From Aphelocoma coerulescens (taxonomy: Eukaryota; Chordata; Aves; Passeriformes; Corvidae): a DNA stretch of 64,000 nucleotides. How positions within the stretch are numbered: the first letter of the stretch is position 1; the number at the start of each line of letters is the position of its first letter. Made by a program: the position numbers and the translations under genes. Positions 1 to 13,358 of the stretch are shown piece after piece. The DNA is taken from assembly GCF_041296385.1 (NCBI RefSeq), contig NC_091023.1, positions 24,925,924 to 24,989,923 on the forward strand, read 5' to 3'. The notes under the pieces are model-generated. The model ran no database searches. It was not told where the DNA came from and saw nothing but the letters and a program-made list of their open reading frames with translations.

Positions 1-2362
1 TCCTTTGCAGCTGAAAGCTTGGACAAAACCCTTGCTGACCTCAGGAAGGTTTCAAAGCTGAGAAATAACCCAGAAATTCCTTTTATCAGCTTTGTTCTTC
101 TGATCCCACTGCTCTTTAAAGTTTTTATACACCTACCAACTGAAATGATGGCTGTAAGTTTTTGACCCGAGTTTGCTCCCTCCTTTTAGTATACAATTAA
201 GATGACAATAATACGAGACTTAGTACCCAAACCTTTTAAAATTCATCATCTTTTTTTCTTCCTTGATGGGGTTTTATATCTCCAGCACCGTCTGGGGCAT
301 AAAACTCCTGGCACAGCTACTCTGAAATGTGTTGGCTGGTCAGCATCCCACAGGTATTTTTCCAGAATTTCCACACACTCTTTCTAGCTCATGTCTTATT
401 TAAACTTCATTTAATGCAGCCCCTCACTCCTTACCAGGGCTTCCATGGAAATGTTTGTTAACGTGTGGAATGCCAGGCTTGTTTAGTAAATTGGCTTGTA
501 TTTCTTATAAGGTGCTGTAGAGCTCAGAATAATTACAAAAACTGAGCTTGAAATGTCTCCAGTGTAAAGAGGAATGTTCTCCTGTAGGGGATGTGCTGTT
601 TGCACCGATTAGGAACCACTCCCGGGAATCCCTCCACCCCCGTTAACAAGGTTAGGAGAAGTGGCTTTCAGCGGGTCACACCTTCCTGAACCGCAGGGAT
701 GGCTGCAGGGGACTCCCTGGAGCTGCACAAGCCCCAGATCAGCACACGCAGCATTTCAGTGCACGTGCTTTCCTCAGCGCAGCCCACAGCTGCCTCCTTC
801 ATGGATTTCTTGACCATCTGCCCCCACAGCCGTGTCCTGGAGCCAACCTCATTTCCCTACATGGTTCCTAGAAATCCCACAGGACTGCCAACAGCTGCCA
901 GAAAAGCTGCTGTTCTCTCAAAATGATTCAGCCACAACAGCAGCGAGTTCACAGAGCTCTGTGCCACCAGGATGAAAACGCTGAACGCCCCAGGGCAAAG
1001 GCAGCTCTGGATCCCAGGCTGGTTTGGGATGGAAGGGAGCTTAAAGCCCATCCAGTTCCACCCCCTGCCCAGTGCCATATAACACAGTTTTTCCAGAGAC
1101 TCCCAGTCCCTTTCTCCTTACTACATCAGGAGCTTTTACTCAATCATGGCTGATAAAAAATTAAATCATCATTCTCCAAAGAATTAATAATCTGATTGGA
1201 TTAGTCTGAGCAGTTACCAAGGTCTCAGTGCTGCCACTGAGACAAGAATCATTTGATAAGATTCAATATGAGCTGAACACGGCTTTTACCCCGAAATGAT
1301 TATTAACTATCAGAATATTTATTAACCATCAGAACAGTTTATCTGCCCAGAATATTAAATCTGCCAGAGGTAAGGAAAGGCTGCAGGAGTCACTCAATGA
1401 ATGAAAGCAACATATTTTTGGGTAGTTTTGTTTTTTTTTTTTTATTTCAGTGTCTGCTTGAATGTCACAAGTCTCCATGACGTCCCTGACTCTTGGGCTT
1501 TGCATTTGAATAGCCAAAAAATAAATAAATAAAGTGCAAACTCATCCAGCTCCGACAGCTCCGTATTGAGCATCCATCAGAGCTGAGCTGTGTGTGCTGT
1601 TTATTCCAGCATGTGTTTGGAATATATTTTGTTCCTGATAAACCAGTGACAGCGCTACGTGGAAAACAAGCGCAAGGAAAGTGAAACTTCTTCCCTTTAG
1701 TTAAACTATTTTGCTTCTCTTTGTCTTCCAGCACAGGCCTGTAACCTTGGGAAGGACAGCAACGTCCCAGCACAGCTTTCAGAGCACAGGAGTCCCTCTT
1801 TAATGTGACACAGAGCTGGATCCAAGATGAAAATCAAAAGTAAAAAGGCATTGCATTATCATTCCTGCCCCGATATCCCCAACATTCCATCTTGTGATCT
1901 CGGCTGCGTGGCTCTGATATTCCCAGAATACAGATCAAAAGACAGAAAATGATATGAGCTTCATCTTCCAGGGCTGGTTAAAAACTCTACTCCTTTAGGA
2001 AAATGGATGTCATTTAAATAAATTTGGGAACACATATTTTTTCTTTCTTTCCCATCTTCTCCTTACCACTTAAGGGAGTCCAGCAGCTCATGCCTGAGGA
2101 TGCAGTGGTGCCAAGCAGTGCTGCTCAGCCATCCAGGGCTTGGTCTGCCCTTCAATGCCTTCTACACCCAGAGAAATCTCTTTCCCTTGGGCTCCCAAAA
2201 GCATCAGGTTTGAACAGAAGGACTCCGCTTCCACCCCAGCTCCATCATTTTCTCAGGACAGCCAAGCCCAAGAGCACAGAAGCCACATTCTTCTATAAAC
2301 CTGATGAATATTCACTTCCCTAAAAGTAGAAAATTCATGTCCCTATATTTACATGAATTTAC
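1..2362. other. Intergenic; nothing recognised apart from one short CR1 piece
   Basis: Unique, mostly AT-rich sequence. Open frames are short and without family resemblance. A T-rich run sits at about 1428-1445. The DNA between the CR1 copies at 2505 and 3105 is similar. Confidence 0.6.
1019..1083 (-). mobile_element. CR1 3'-end fragment (short)
   Basis: GGTTTGGGATGGAAGG... and CATCCAGTTCCACCCCCTGC match the reverse complement of the CR1 3' end. Only about 60 bp remains. Confidence 0.65.
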
Positions 2363-2505
2363 TGGGAGGGTGGGCAGGCCCTGGCACAGGGTGCCCAGAG
2401 CAGCTGTGGCTGCCCCTGGATCCCTGGCAGTGCCCAGGGCCAGGCTGGATGGGGCCTGGAGACACCTGGGAGAGGGGAAGGTGTCCCTGCAAAGGGATGC
2501 TCCAG
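2363..2505 (+). mobile_element. CR1 3' fragment
   Basis: Sense CR1: GGGTGGGCAGGCCCTGGCAC, then GTGCCCAGAGCAGCTGTGGC and onward to AAGGTGTCCCTGCAAAGGGA. The terminal octamer repeats are missing. Confidence 0.9.
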
Positions 2506-3104
2506 ATTCACCCTCTCTTCTCCTCCTGGAGGCTTTGTTCCACAACTTGGTGCCAGACACAGCCTGAGATTAAAACTGTCTCTGTTTTGTGGCTTTTCCT
2601 CCTCTCTCTTTCAGCACAGCCCACAGTGACCTTGCACAGCCACCTCGCCACTGCTGCTCAGCTTATCTGACAATTAAAACCAGGTCTCCTGAAGAGAAGC
2701 CACGAAAGAAATCCCCAAAGAAAGTCAATCATATCCCATAAAATCACTCAAACTGTAGCTCATCCTAACCCAATTTTATCCTGCTGTGTCTGTCCATTAA
2801 GGACATTTCACTCTGCCTATGACTTCAGATAATAAAGGAATATTTCTTGTCTCTTCTCTCCTACTCAGGGTTACCTCTGCAGTCGTGTTAAGGGGGATTT
2901 ATTTCCACACATGGGGTTGGCCAGGCACCAGCTGGCCAGACTTCTGGGGTGTTTTATATGATAATTACACTTTCAGAGGCTTCCTGCAAAGGAAACCTCC
3001 AGGAACAGGCAAGGTTGGGATGTGGGGAGTAGGTCCCCTGCACTGCATCTTCTGCTGGGGCACCATCAAATCAGCCTGGAGATGAGAAAATTCAGGGTGA
3101 CCTA

Positions 3105-3436
3105 ATTGTGACCTTCTTGAAGGAGTGACAGGAAAGATGGAGACTCTACAAGGGATGGAGTGCCAGGACAGGGGGAGTGGCTTCAAACTGACAGAGAAGA
3201 GGTTTAGATGGGATATTGGGGAGGAATTCCTCCCTGGGAGGGTGGGCAGGCCCTGGCACAGGGTGCCCAGAGCAGCTGTGGCTGCCCCTGGATCCCTGGC
3301 AGTGCCCAAGGCCAGGCTGGACAGGGCTTGGAGGAGCCTGGGATGGTGGAAGGTGCCCCTGCCCATGGCAGGGGTGGCACTGGGTGAGCTTTAAGATCCC
3401 TTCCAACCCACACCATTCTGTAATGCTATGATTCAA
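3105..3436 (+). mobile_element. CR1 3' fragment with terminal motif
   Basis: Sense CR1 starting in the region upstream of GTTTAGATGGGATATTGGGG, through GGGTGGGCAGGCCCTGG, to CATTCTGTAATGCTATGATTC at the 3' terminus. Same subfamily as the copy at 2363. Confidence 0.92.
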
Positions 3437-6400
3437 TCCCTGGTCCAGGCCAAGGATGTGGTGGTGGTTGTGACTTTATCCAAAGGTAAGATCCTGGTTG
3501 ACAATCCCAGTTCTTTCATGTAAAAAGCAGAAAAGACCAAAAGGTTTGATCAAAAGGGTTTCCTTGTGTTTGAGAAACAGAAACCTCACGGGAAGAGTGG
3601 ATCAAAGAGCAGGACAGAGCCCTGCAAACAGGATATTCAAAGGAATTAGGAGCCAGCCCCCAAAACGCACACAAATAGCTCCTACCACACAGAAATTAAT
3701 CTATGGACAACGGGAATTTGAGTTTAGTTATAAAGCTGAATCCACTAATCTGAGGTTTAGGAAGAGAAACAGGGTCCATGTTATCATCACTGGAAAGTAA
3801 ACAGGACAGGGATGTTCCCTGGAAGCTGTTGAACTATAGCAAGTGTGAGGCTGTGATATTTTTTGCCAGAAAGAAGTTTCAAATGTTTGGCAAAACCACT
3901 GACTTCCCAATTTGTTCCCTTAAAGCCTCCCTAAGTAACAGTCCCACAGAGCACTGTCCCACAGACTGAGCACTTTGGGAAAAATCCTGTGGAATTGGCT
4001 CTCACAGGGGAACTCTGTGATGTGGTTTAGGGGGAATTGTGACTCTGTGATCCTGTGGCTGCCGCATTCCCAGCTCCTGGGCACAATCCTGCACCTCACT
4101 CTGGAAGGGTTTTCCCATCCTCAGTCTGTTTAGTGACTGTGCTGGGAAATTTAGGGGTGCAAGCAGAAACCAGCCATAAATTCCTACAAATAACCCTTCT
4201 GCTACCTGAAAATCCCCATCCTCCAGGGAAAAGAATAGGAACAGGAGCAGCAGCTCTGCCTCCATGCTCCAGGCTTTAGCAGGGAACGCATCTTTAACTC
4301 CAGATTATGTCGGTGTCAGAGCCAGGCAGCAGCAGCAATCACTTCAGTAGTTATCAGGAGAGCTCCCTGAACTTCTTATCATCCCCAGCCTCTGCAGAAA
4401 TGCCAGGGCCCCAAATGGATTCCATCCAGCACATGCAACACATGCACGGGGAAAGGCAGCATCCGAAATTCCAATTTATCTCCCACATCAGCACAAAAAG
4501 GGAGGCTGCTTGTGCAGCTAGGACTGGCTTTAAAGGCTGACCAAGAATGCCATCTGCAGGTCTTTATTACACATTTGTCCCCGCTGAATAAGTCCCAGCA
4601 GTAGAAACAAACCTAAAGTGAGTGCTCAGCACAGTGGATGTTAATATGACTTTCATATGCTAATGGGAAGTTCATTAAAAATAAACAAATACAAAAGGAA
4701 AATCCTTGGAACTCCTTTCAAAACAAAACCCCTCAAAATCAAAGCCTACAGACCCTAAAATGCTGAATCTTTTATGGAATAACCTAGAGAGGATCATTAT
4801 CATTACAGCTCTGTGTTCTGCATGCATATTTTATGAAGAAACTTTGTGCACAGACTTTGGAGGTTAGCAGTGCATTGCATTTTGTCTGCTGCTTGATTGA
4901 ACCAAATGCAATGCCCTGAGGCATTGATTAAAATCAGGGAAGAGAGAAAAGCTACTACAGTTAACCTCAGACTGCAACACTCCCAGGCTTTCCTAAAGAG
5001 GAGCTGTCAGGATTTTAGTCCTACTCACTGAATTGTCTGGATGCCAACGCCAAAACAGTCAAGAGTGAAATAATTCTACCTTTAGGCCTGGTGATATTTT
5101 AAATCTTCATGTCCATGGTTAATAAAAAACTTGAGGAAAATGTTGAGTCATGCCAGTTTTAAGTAGAGCAATTGGAAAAAAAAATACAAAGTGAAAGCAA
5201 TGAGAAATAAAAACAGTGATGGTAAGAAATTCCCAAGTTTTCAACCAAAGATTCTAAAGCAATTCCTCATCAAAAAGCTCTGGAGGGTGTGGCTGATGTT
5301 GGCCCACACAGTCACGAGTGGATTTTAACTTCATGAAATGCAAGCAGATAAAAACACTCCTGGAAAACTGGGAGCAATAAGCCAGGTGGGAATTAGTGCA
5401 CGTGTGTGGTTTCAGCCACCCAGAGAAGTGCTAACACCTCCCTTCCTAAGCCTGACTAAGAATAAAATTCCAGATATCTGTATTTATCAGGAGGAAGATG
5501 GTGTAGAAAATCAGACACACAGAATATTTCACTAAAACCTTTTCAGAGAGGTCACAACTGCCACTCCTCACCAAAATACACAGAAATACCCAACCTTAAT
5601 AACAAAGCTTTACCAACCTGCCCAATTTCTACTTGCTCACCTCAAAACGGGGAGGAACCCAAAACCTTCTCAGAGTTCTGGGGGTGCAGCTCATCCCTTA
5701 CTGCTCCCTCTGCCAAGGAACACCAGAAATGCAAAACACAAAGCCCGGATCTCACACAGAAGAAAAACCCTTCATCGACACATTCTGCCTAAAACTGAGA
5801 GATGATGGAAGGGATGAGCTGGGAACCACTCCAAAGAACTAAAAAATCCCACACCTGTAACCTCATGCAGTTCATCCTGTAGGAATGCACCAATTTAAGC
5901 TGCAATTTAATTTAAAATACTGGTTTTTTTTTTTTCCTTTCCACTTCCTCCCTCCACCTTCTCTCTCCCTTTCTCAAATTATTCCCAGCCAAATAACTCT
6001 AAACTCGGGTTTTTTCCACTTTGTTATTCGGTTTGTATGGCTGTCAAACAAATGAGTTCCCTCTGATTTGTTTGGGGGTTTATTTTGGAGTGTGTGGATA
6101 TATTAATTCTTTGAATTGCAGGCACTGCTGTTGGTTTAATTTTGTAAATAGTGTTCTGTGATTACTGAGTGTTGTCATCCTGCAAATAAAACAAAATGGC
6201 AAACTTATTATTGAAGAACAGTTTCCCTACTTCTACCCCTGGGAACTGGACTTAAAGATGGCAGAAATCTTTTATTATACAGGAAAAAAATCACTTTATT
6301 GTTTATATATATGCCATGTTTTCTGGAAAATGGGGCAGGAGAACATTTCCGACACAAAATGCTCATCCCAGATTCCATTTGGCTTCCTTGAACTCAAAAA

Positions 6401-8014
6401 CAATATCAATTAACAATTTTTGCTGGTTACCCTAAAAAAATTTGTCTGCTGGATAAATGTTTGGCACTTCAAATTTGGCTGTTTTGTCCTCTCACAGTCT
6501 TGACTGCAATCTTGGAGCTGTCTCCTATGGGAACATCCAGCCAAGGACAAAAAGAGATTCCAGATTAAACATAAAAACCCCCAAGACTGAGCCTCCTTCT
6601 GAAGGGATTAACAAAGCAGGGAACTGTGAAGGAATTTCTCAGCCACCAGAAAAGAGGGAGAAAGGAGAGGCACCTCTGCCCTCAGCCAAGCCTCCCAACT
6701 TCTCTGCCACCAATCCATAAGTTCAGGAGATCCCTGCTCACCCCCCAGATCCAGGTCACTTTCCCCCATGGAATTCAGCCAAAGTCTTTTCTCCCAAAAT
6801 TGCTAATCCCACTTCTTATGGCAGAGATTTAATGCTGCAGAGTGAGCTATTGGACACAAGACCCTAAAGCCAAAGAGGATGGGAACGCTGTGTTTTCCCA
6901 GGAGAGGGAAGCAGAGCTGATCCCTGCAGCAGGATGCCCAGGTTGGCCATGAAGCTGTTGGAAACATCCATGAGGATTCCCAGGCTGGTCTTGGCTTGCC
7001 CCACATCCCCAGTTTTCCCAATTACAAGGCAGAGAAGATGCTGGTGCAGGAGGTGAATCTCAAGGTGCACAACACAACTGCGATTTACTGTCAGGTCACA
7101 AATAACGTTGGGATCATTCCTAAACTTTGCCCTCAGAGTGTTTTATTCCCACTTTTCTCTCCCCCACAACAGATGGTGGCACTTTGGGGGCTTCTACTGT
7201 CACACGTATCACAAGCCAAGAGAAAACCTGTGTTAATCAATATGAGATAAGTACAGGAGCAGCAAACTCACTGCAGGTGAGATCCCTCTTAACAGGACTG
7301 TGACAATGAAGAGCTGATGTGATCCTTTGCTCCTCACCTATTCCCAGTTTCCATGGTCTAATCCCAGTTCACACTCTCACCCAGAATCCAGGGGAGGAGG
7401 ATTCTGTTCAGCAGAAGAGCCCAAGCATTCCCTGTTTCACAGTGCTCCCTGAGGGTGACTGAATAATTTGTTTTAAATAATCTGCAGGCATAAATTTACC
7501 ATTTTTTAATGTATAATTAAGCAAGGAATCATTCCTTCCTCTTCTAAAGTTATTCTCCTGACAAGTTTTTTTCTGGGTGGTAAACACAAGTTCTGATAGT
7601 TGCCAGCACATTCCTACTTAAAAAGTTAATCCATTCCTCTTTGAAGGTTAAGGAAGTGCTAAGGAAAACAAGATACAAGGGCTTAGGTAAAGTGGGAGGT
7701 TCCAAATCACTGGAGCTCTGCTTATTACAGAGCTGGGCTGCTCCTGCAGCAGGAAAACACGTGGATTTACCTCAGAGAGACCATCCTGATTCCTGACCTC
7801 CATCCACCTCCCTGCTGGGGATGTTCCCTGCAGAGTGGGAGGTGTTTGTCCTGCTGTTGTTCCACCTTAACACTTTGGGGAAGCAGTTTTCCATCTGCTG
7901 TTACAATAAGTTATAAATAATATTACATCTAATAAAGTATAAATAATATTGGCACAGCACTGGGACAGGGTGGGGAGGACCCTGGGGTGAGGGAGGGCAG
8001 GGAATACTCAGGTT
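3437..8014. other. Intergenic desert
   Basis: Unique, AT-rich DNA without credible coding frames. A perfect POU-type octamer ATGCTAAT occurs at about 4656. No repeats of a known family were seen. Confidence 0.6.
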
Positions 8015-8457
8015 GGATCCCTGAGGTTGGAAAAGCCCTCAAGGACCATCGAGTCCAAGCTGTGCCCGATGCCCACCTTGTCCCCAGCCCAGAGCCCTGA
8101 GTGCCACCTCCAGGGCTGGGCACTCCAAACCTCCCTGGGCAGCCCCTGCCAAGGCCTGAGCACCCTTTCCATGGGGAAATTCCTGCTGCTGTCCACCCTG
8201 AGCCTCCCCTGGCCCAGCCTGAGGCCGTTCCCTCTCCTCCTGTCCCTGTTCCCTGGGAGCAGAGCCCGACCCCCCTGGCTGCCCCCTCCTGTCAGGGACT
8301 TGTGCAGAGCCACAAGGTCCCCCCTGAGCCTCCTTTGCTCCAGCCTGAGCCCCTTCCCCAGCTCCCTCAGCCCTTCCTGGGGCTCCAGACCCTTCCCAGC
8401 TCCCTCAGCCCCTCCTGGGGCTCCAGCACCACAATTGCAAAGCTCTCGCTGCAGAGG
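8015..8457 (-). mobile_element. CR1 3' region fragment (second subfamily)
   Basis: Reverse complement of CR1: TGAGGTTGGAAAAGCCCTCA at the 3' side, then ACTCCAAACCTCCCTGGGCA, ending in GAGCCTCCTTTGCTCCAGCC and AGCTCCCTCAGCC. The last part is internally duplicated (about 35 bp, 8352-8425). All open frames here come from this GC-rich repeat. Confidence 0.85.
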
Positions 8458-11400
8458 TGAGCAACCCAATTAATTCAGCACAAAGAAAAGATCCAGGAGT
8501 GCCAGATCCAAGATTTACAACCCTCATCCTACATTTCTGAGCTGCTCTGCAGCCCTTGACCCTTTCGATCCTGGCAGTGAGAACGTGCTCCCCTCACTGC
8601 TCTCCTCACTGCTCAGTCAGTCAGGACATGGGGATAACAAATTCCAACAGCATCCCAGGGGACAGGGCAGCACCAGGAGGACATTCCTCTTCTCCAGAGC
8701 TTCACAATTAAGACACAAGGGCAGGCAAGACAGTGGAGACACGAATTCCAAAAGTTCTGCCAGCTGATCCACGTTTCTGTTCACGGGGGCACGGCAGAGA
8801 CACAGATTCTGTTTAAATTTTTAACTGTGCACATAATTTTTCTCCAGCTGCCCCTTTGGTCACTTGACGAGTAGGTAGCTAATTTCTTCTTTCCTGATGT
8901 GTCTAGATAGAGAATAAAACTCTAAAGAAAAACATTTAAATGCACTCAAACAATTACAGACTTCAAAACGGAGATCACGGCAGAAGAGGTGAAATATTCC
9001 GTTCCTCAGTTCCTACCAAATTCTCTCTCCTTGCAGAACTCAGTTCCACCCATTATCCCTCTTTTTTGATAAGTCTTGTTTTTTGGAACACCCTCCCAAA
9101 TTAGAGCTTAATATCAGCGAGATGCTCTCAGCTGCAGGCTGAGATAACTCTGTCATTTCTTGCAAAATGCACAAATTCTGAGCACGCCAGGAAGCAAAAG
9201 CAGTGAAGATATTGTCATCCTTGGATATAAAATCAGCACAGACTGGGGCTGTACTTCACACTGAAGGATCTGAAGATGTTCTACTTCATTTGTGACAGTG
9301 GCACCATGTCAAGGGAAGAAAAGGGCTGAATATGTCCAAAAAATTCAAGTTTTTAGTCCCCTAAGCAGGTCCTGAACTTTGAGAGAAGAAAATGGAACAA
9401 AATACTCATTGAGGAAGAAGCCACACTGAGCAAATACCTCAGACAACTTTCTCCTAGATCTGAACACCTCAAGAGTGTCTCTTGTAGGAGTCCTTACCAC
9501 TAAATTTTTAGACCAGTAGTGGCCATCTCACCACAAAATACCAAGAAAGAGCTTAATTAGCAAATTATTTTATTAGACTGCGGTAAAAACACACAAAAAG
9601 AATGTCTGCTCTTGAGGTTTTCTGTGCCAAACTTCCCCAAATTATTTATTCTGAACTACCCTGGAAATCTATGAGGAAGAACAATCCTATTCCTTATTTT
9701 TATCCTTTTCTTGCAGAAGTTATATTTTATTTCCTAGCATCCATCAGTCAAACCAGTCAAAATCATTGCTTGTTCTTTTCCACCTGCCTGAAATACACTG
9801 GAATTATGGGAACTAATAGTAATTATTTTATTGCCACGGGACCAGAATTAGACATGCTGGGGAATGAAGAGCCAAACTCCAGTTCCTGAGTCCCCAAGTT
9901 AATGACACCAAGGGCTTGGCAGTGATGAATTTTCTTTCCTTCTGCAGCTGAGATGCTCAGATCTGCCCAAGTGCTCCACGTGCCCAGATCCCCTTCACTC
10001 CAGCACACATTTCCCAAATCCTACTTTGGACTGAACTGGAAGACAAGCTCTGAAAAATCTCTTCAATTCTATTTGAAGAACCATTTCTTCTGATCCTGAA
10101 AAAAAAAAAAAACCATGGATGGCAAGGACAGAATTCCACCTGGCCAGACTCTGCACTGGTCAAATCCTGGTGCAGGGAGGGGCATCTTCCCTGAAAACCA
10201 AACCACCCCTTTCTCGACTCTCCCTCAATGCTATTTTTTCTGGGAAAAAGGAGCCATCAGCACCAGCTGCAATTCCAAGGGCAAGTAATTGTGCACATAT
10301 AAATTATGGAAAGGTGGGAGAGTCTCCATGATGACACAGGGATTTAGGGAAGAGCTTTTTGTGCCTCTGAAGTACAGAAACCCATTCCAAATATCCCCTC
10401 AAATGCATGGCCACAGGAGAAGTTTTAGTCCAACTCCCCAGGACCTGTCCTGCAGGATCCATGCCCTTCTCCAGCAGGTTTGCATGGATAATTTTGGATG
10501 GGATGAGGGCAGAGTGGATGGAGGCTGATACAACCTCACCTTCCCACAGCCTTGGCCCACCTGCTTGTTTGGAAGTGCTCTTGTGGCAAATTAATTGCCA
10601 GAACAATTAAGCAGAGACCAGAGTACTCGTTCTTGGAGAGGAATGGATATTTAGGCTCTGCTATTAAGGAGCTCTTGGAAAATTTCCCATAAGATTTCTT
10701 GGGGCAGGGATACAAGCTCTGTTCCCTCCCTAAAACACAATAGCTGCAGCTGTGTTAGCACGCTCAGAGGCACAGGAATGACACTCCATTAGTAAACAAG
10801 TTCAAAAAAACCAGCAAACTATACCAAAACCACTTGGATTTCAGACTCCTTACAGAATCCCAGCTTCCTGCTGGCTGATGGCATCACCTCTGAACCTCCC
10901 TGCCCTTTCCCACAGCGATTTCCATCAGGAACTCTTTCTGCTTTTGGAGGGAACCCATCATGAACGTCCCACAACCACTTGGTTTCACAGCCAAATCCCA
11001 GAACATCTTCAAGCTCAGGGTAGAATCCACACCCTGCCCTGAAATAGTCATGAAAGGTGGTAAGGATGCTGGAAAAACAAGAGGAATCCAAAAGGCAGCA
11101 GAGAGGCCACCATGGGGGATGCTGTGAGCTGGACAGACGAGTTTGGGAATTTTACTCTCTCCAGGGAAGAGGAAGAGATGCAGAGAGCGGGATAATGAGT
11201 TCAGATAACACCGAGGTGCACGCAGGAGATTTAAAAGTCATCCCTGGAAAAGCACAAAAATTCCAGCAGGACCAAAAGCCCTTTCTAAAATCTCCCATTA
11301 TCACAGAATCACTAAGGTTGGAGAAGTCCTCCAAGATCACCAAGCCCAACCATTCCCCAGCACTGCCATGTCCATGGCCACCACTGAGCCATGTCCCCGA

Positions 11401-13010
11401 GTGCCACGTCTGCTCATTTTTTTAACTCTTCTGAGGACAGTGATCCCATCACTTCCCTGGACAGCCTCTTCCAAGGTTTTATTATTATTTATTTACTGTC
11501 AACAGGAAACTCCGGGGCACATCCCACAGGACTGATCCTGAATCATGGGACAGTTCCATCAGTTTTAAACAGGGACATTAAACCCCAAGGATTTTTTTGG
11601 CTCACACTCCCATGACCTGATTTTTACCAGAATTATCCCAATACAAAAACTCCCATCAAGGAATGAAGCAGGTTGGCAATGACCAACCATAAAACTCCAC
11701 GTGGGAAGTGGGATGCCTCATCAACACCAGGTTCACAACCAAATAAATCAAGACAAACCCCAAACCATCTTATTTATAGTCCAGGAGAACAAACCCATTG
11801 ACAGATGGTCATCCCAAGCACCAGGATTTGTCTCAGTCTATAATGAAAAATATATGAACCTTCTGCTGCACAGCAGAGGAGAGAGGCTCGAACACCTGCT
11901 CCAAATTAGGAGGAGACTAAACATTCCTGGAAATTGGCAAGGCCTGTGTTTTAAGGAAGGGAGAAGTGCCACTGGCAGCTGAAGTAAATTGAGCAGGCTC
12001 GGGTCCAGTGAGCAGTGAAAGAGAGAATTATGTGATAGGCACTGGCACAGAGCTGATAAGGAAACTGAGTGGGCATAAAGCTAAAGCCCAGCACTGCAAA
12101 AATCCCGTCAGGTAGTGCAGGACAGACATAAATTGGCTGTGCAAATTGTGTTTCCGAGTGTTCTTCCAATATTTTCCATTCGGGCTTGGCATTTTTCACA
12201 GCAAAATGAATCATTGGAACGGCCAAATTCGGAGAAACATTGGGAAGCTTTGGCTAAAAATGCTCATCCAAGATGTAGCAAAGACCCCCTGATTTTGATT
12301 TTAACCTCAGGGCTGTGTTGTTGCCATTCCATCATCCTTCCAAACCCATTCCAGGGATGGATCCAAGTTCACGTCAGCAGCCAATAGAGTTGTCAGTGCC
12401 TTCTGCTGATTCCTTCCAGAAAAACATCTGGAGCTCCTCAGCGCTCTCCTGACAAAGGGCTGACAAACACTGTGTGATTCCATGTCCAAGAGTTATCCAA
12501 GAAAAATATATTCCAGTGGCAATTACAGCAAATATATCCACACTGCCACCAGGCCCCTCTCACTCTTGCACAACCCAGATTGTTAAATCGGTGTCTCAGC
12601 AAACTGGAACAGGGAAATGCAGGGAATTCTATGGGTTTGTGCACTTTTCTCATTACCCAAAGGGGAAAATAAAATATTATAAAGGAGAGCTCTGGTTGAA
12701 GGCCCAGCTCCAAGTCTCAGTGGTGGAAACTCCAATAGGAAAGGGTGAGGGACGTTCTGGATGTGTTGAAAACAAGGATGGGGAGAGCTGAGCATCCCTT
12801 GGGAAGGGTCCATAGGGGGATAATCAGGAGGGAAGGAGTGATCCCTGTGCCCAGGAGAGGCTGCTGCAGCCTCACTCCCTCAGCAAATACCCACACACAC
12901 TATCCAAGCTTCTTAGGTCATTTTTTGGTGAGCACCATCCCAAAATTGCAGCAAAAAATGAATAAATCTTTAAATCTTGAGCTGGTTTTCTCCAAACAGC
13001 CATAATTCCA
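8458..13010. other. Intergenic desert with one CR1 piece
   Basis: Unique DNA with short chance frames (largest near 11057-11425, which overlaps a CR1). A 13-A run is at about 10099. Nothing else is recognised. Confidence 0.6.
11300..11478 (-). mobile_element. CR1 3' fragment
   Basis: Starts ATCACAGAATCACTAAGGTT and continues CCAAGATCACCAAGCCCAAC to CCCTGGACAGCCTCTTCCAA, the reverse complement of an older CR1 3' end. Confidence 0.85.
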
Positions 13011-13037
13011 TTGTAAGGCACACATTTTGCCTTACAA
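13011..13037. other. Perfect 10-bp stem-loop
   Basis: TTGTAAGGCA (13011-13020) and TGCCTTACAA (13028-13037) are exact reverse complements around a 7-nt loop CACATTT. A second, weaker hairpin with ATACACA/TGTGTAT arms follows directly. It is not a rho-independent terminator (no relevance in a vertebrate) and I recognise no RNA family. Confidence 0.6.
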
Positions 13038-13267
13038 TACACACACATTTTATTGTGTATTTATATTATTAGGTTTGTGTTTGCTTTAATATTTCCACTA
13101 CTACCCAAGCTCTCCTCAAAGAGCTCCAGGAACAGCAACTGGATCCCTGTTTTTGATTAAACCCAGGAATAATGACAGGAAAAAAGCAAACTCTGGAGCT
13201 AAGATAAAACCAATCACTTACTCATAAATTCTCTGCAGTGTTTGCTTGGGTAGAAAGAAAAAAAAAA

Positions 13268-13358
13268 AGATTATTTGAAGACACCCAAATGCCACTTTGA
13301 GTGGTGCATCTTATTATTCCACTCCACTAAAAATAAAGGAGTTATTTATAATTGGCTC
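13268..13358. repeat. Copy A of an unidentified 90-bp duplicated element
   Basis: It follows a 12-A run and reads AGATTATTTGAAGACACCCA onward to TTATAATTGGCTC. It aligns without gaps to 16432-16522 with about 7 mismatches in 90 (roughly 92% identity). Orientation is the same in both copies. I do not recognise the family. Confidence 0.85.

Noticed and set aside
8008..8473. Overlapping frames of 119-153 codons on both strands as a gene
   Set aside because: The sequence is a GC-rich CR1 3' region; similar sequence recurs at 62560-62967.
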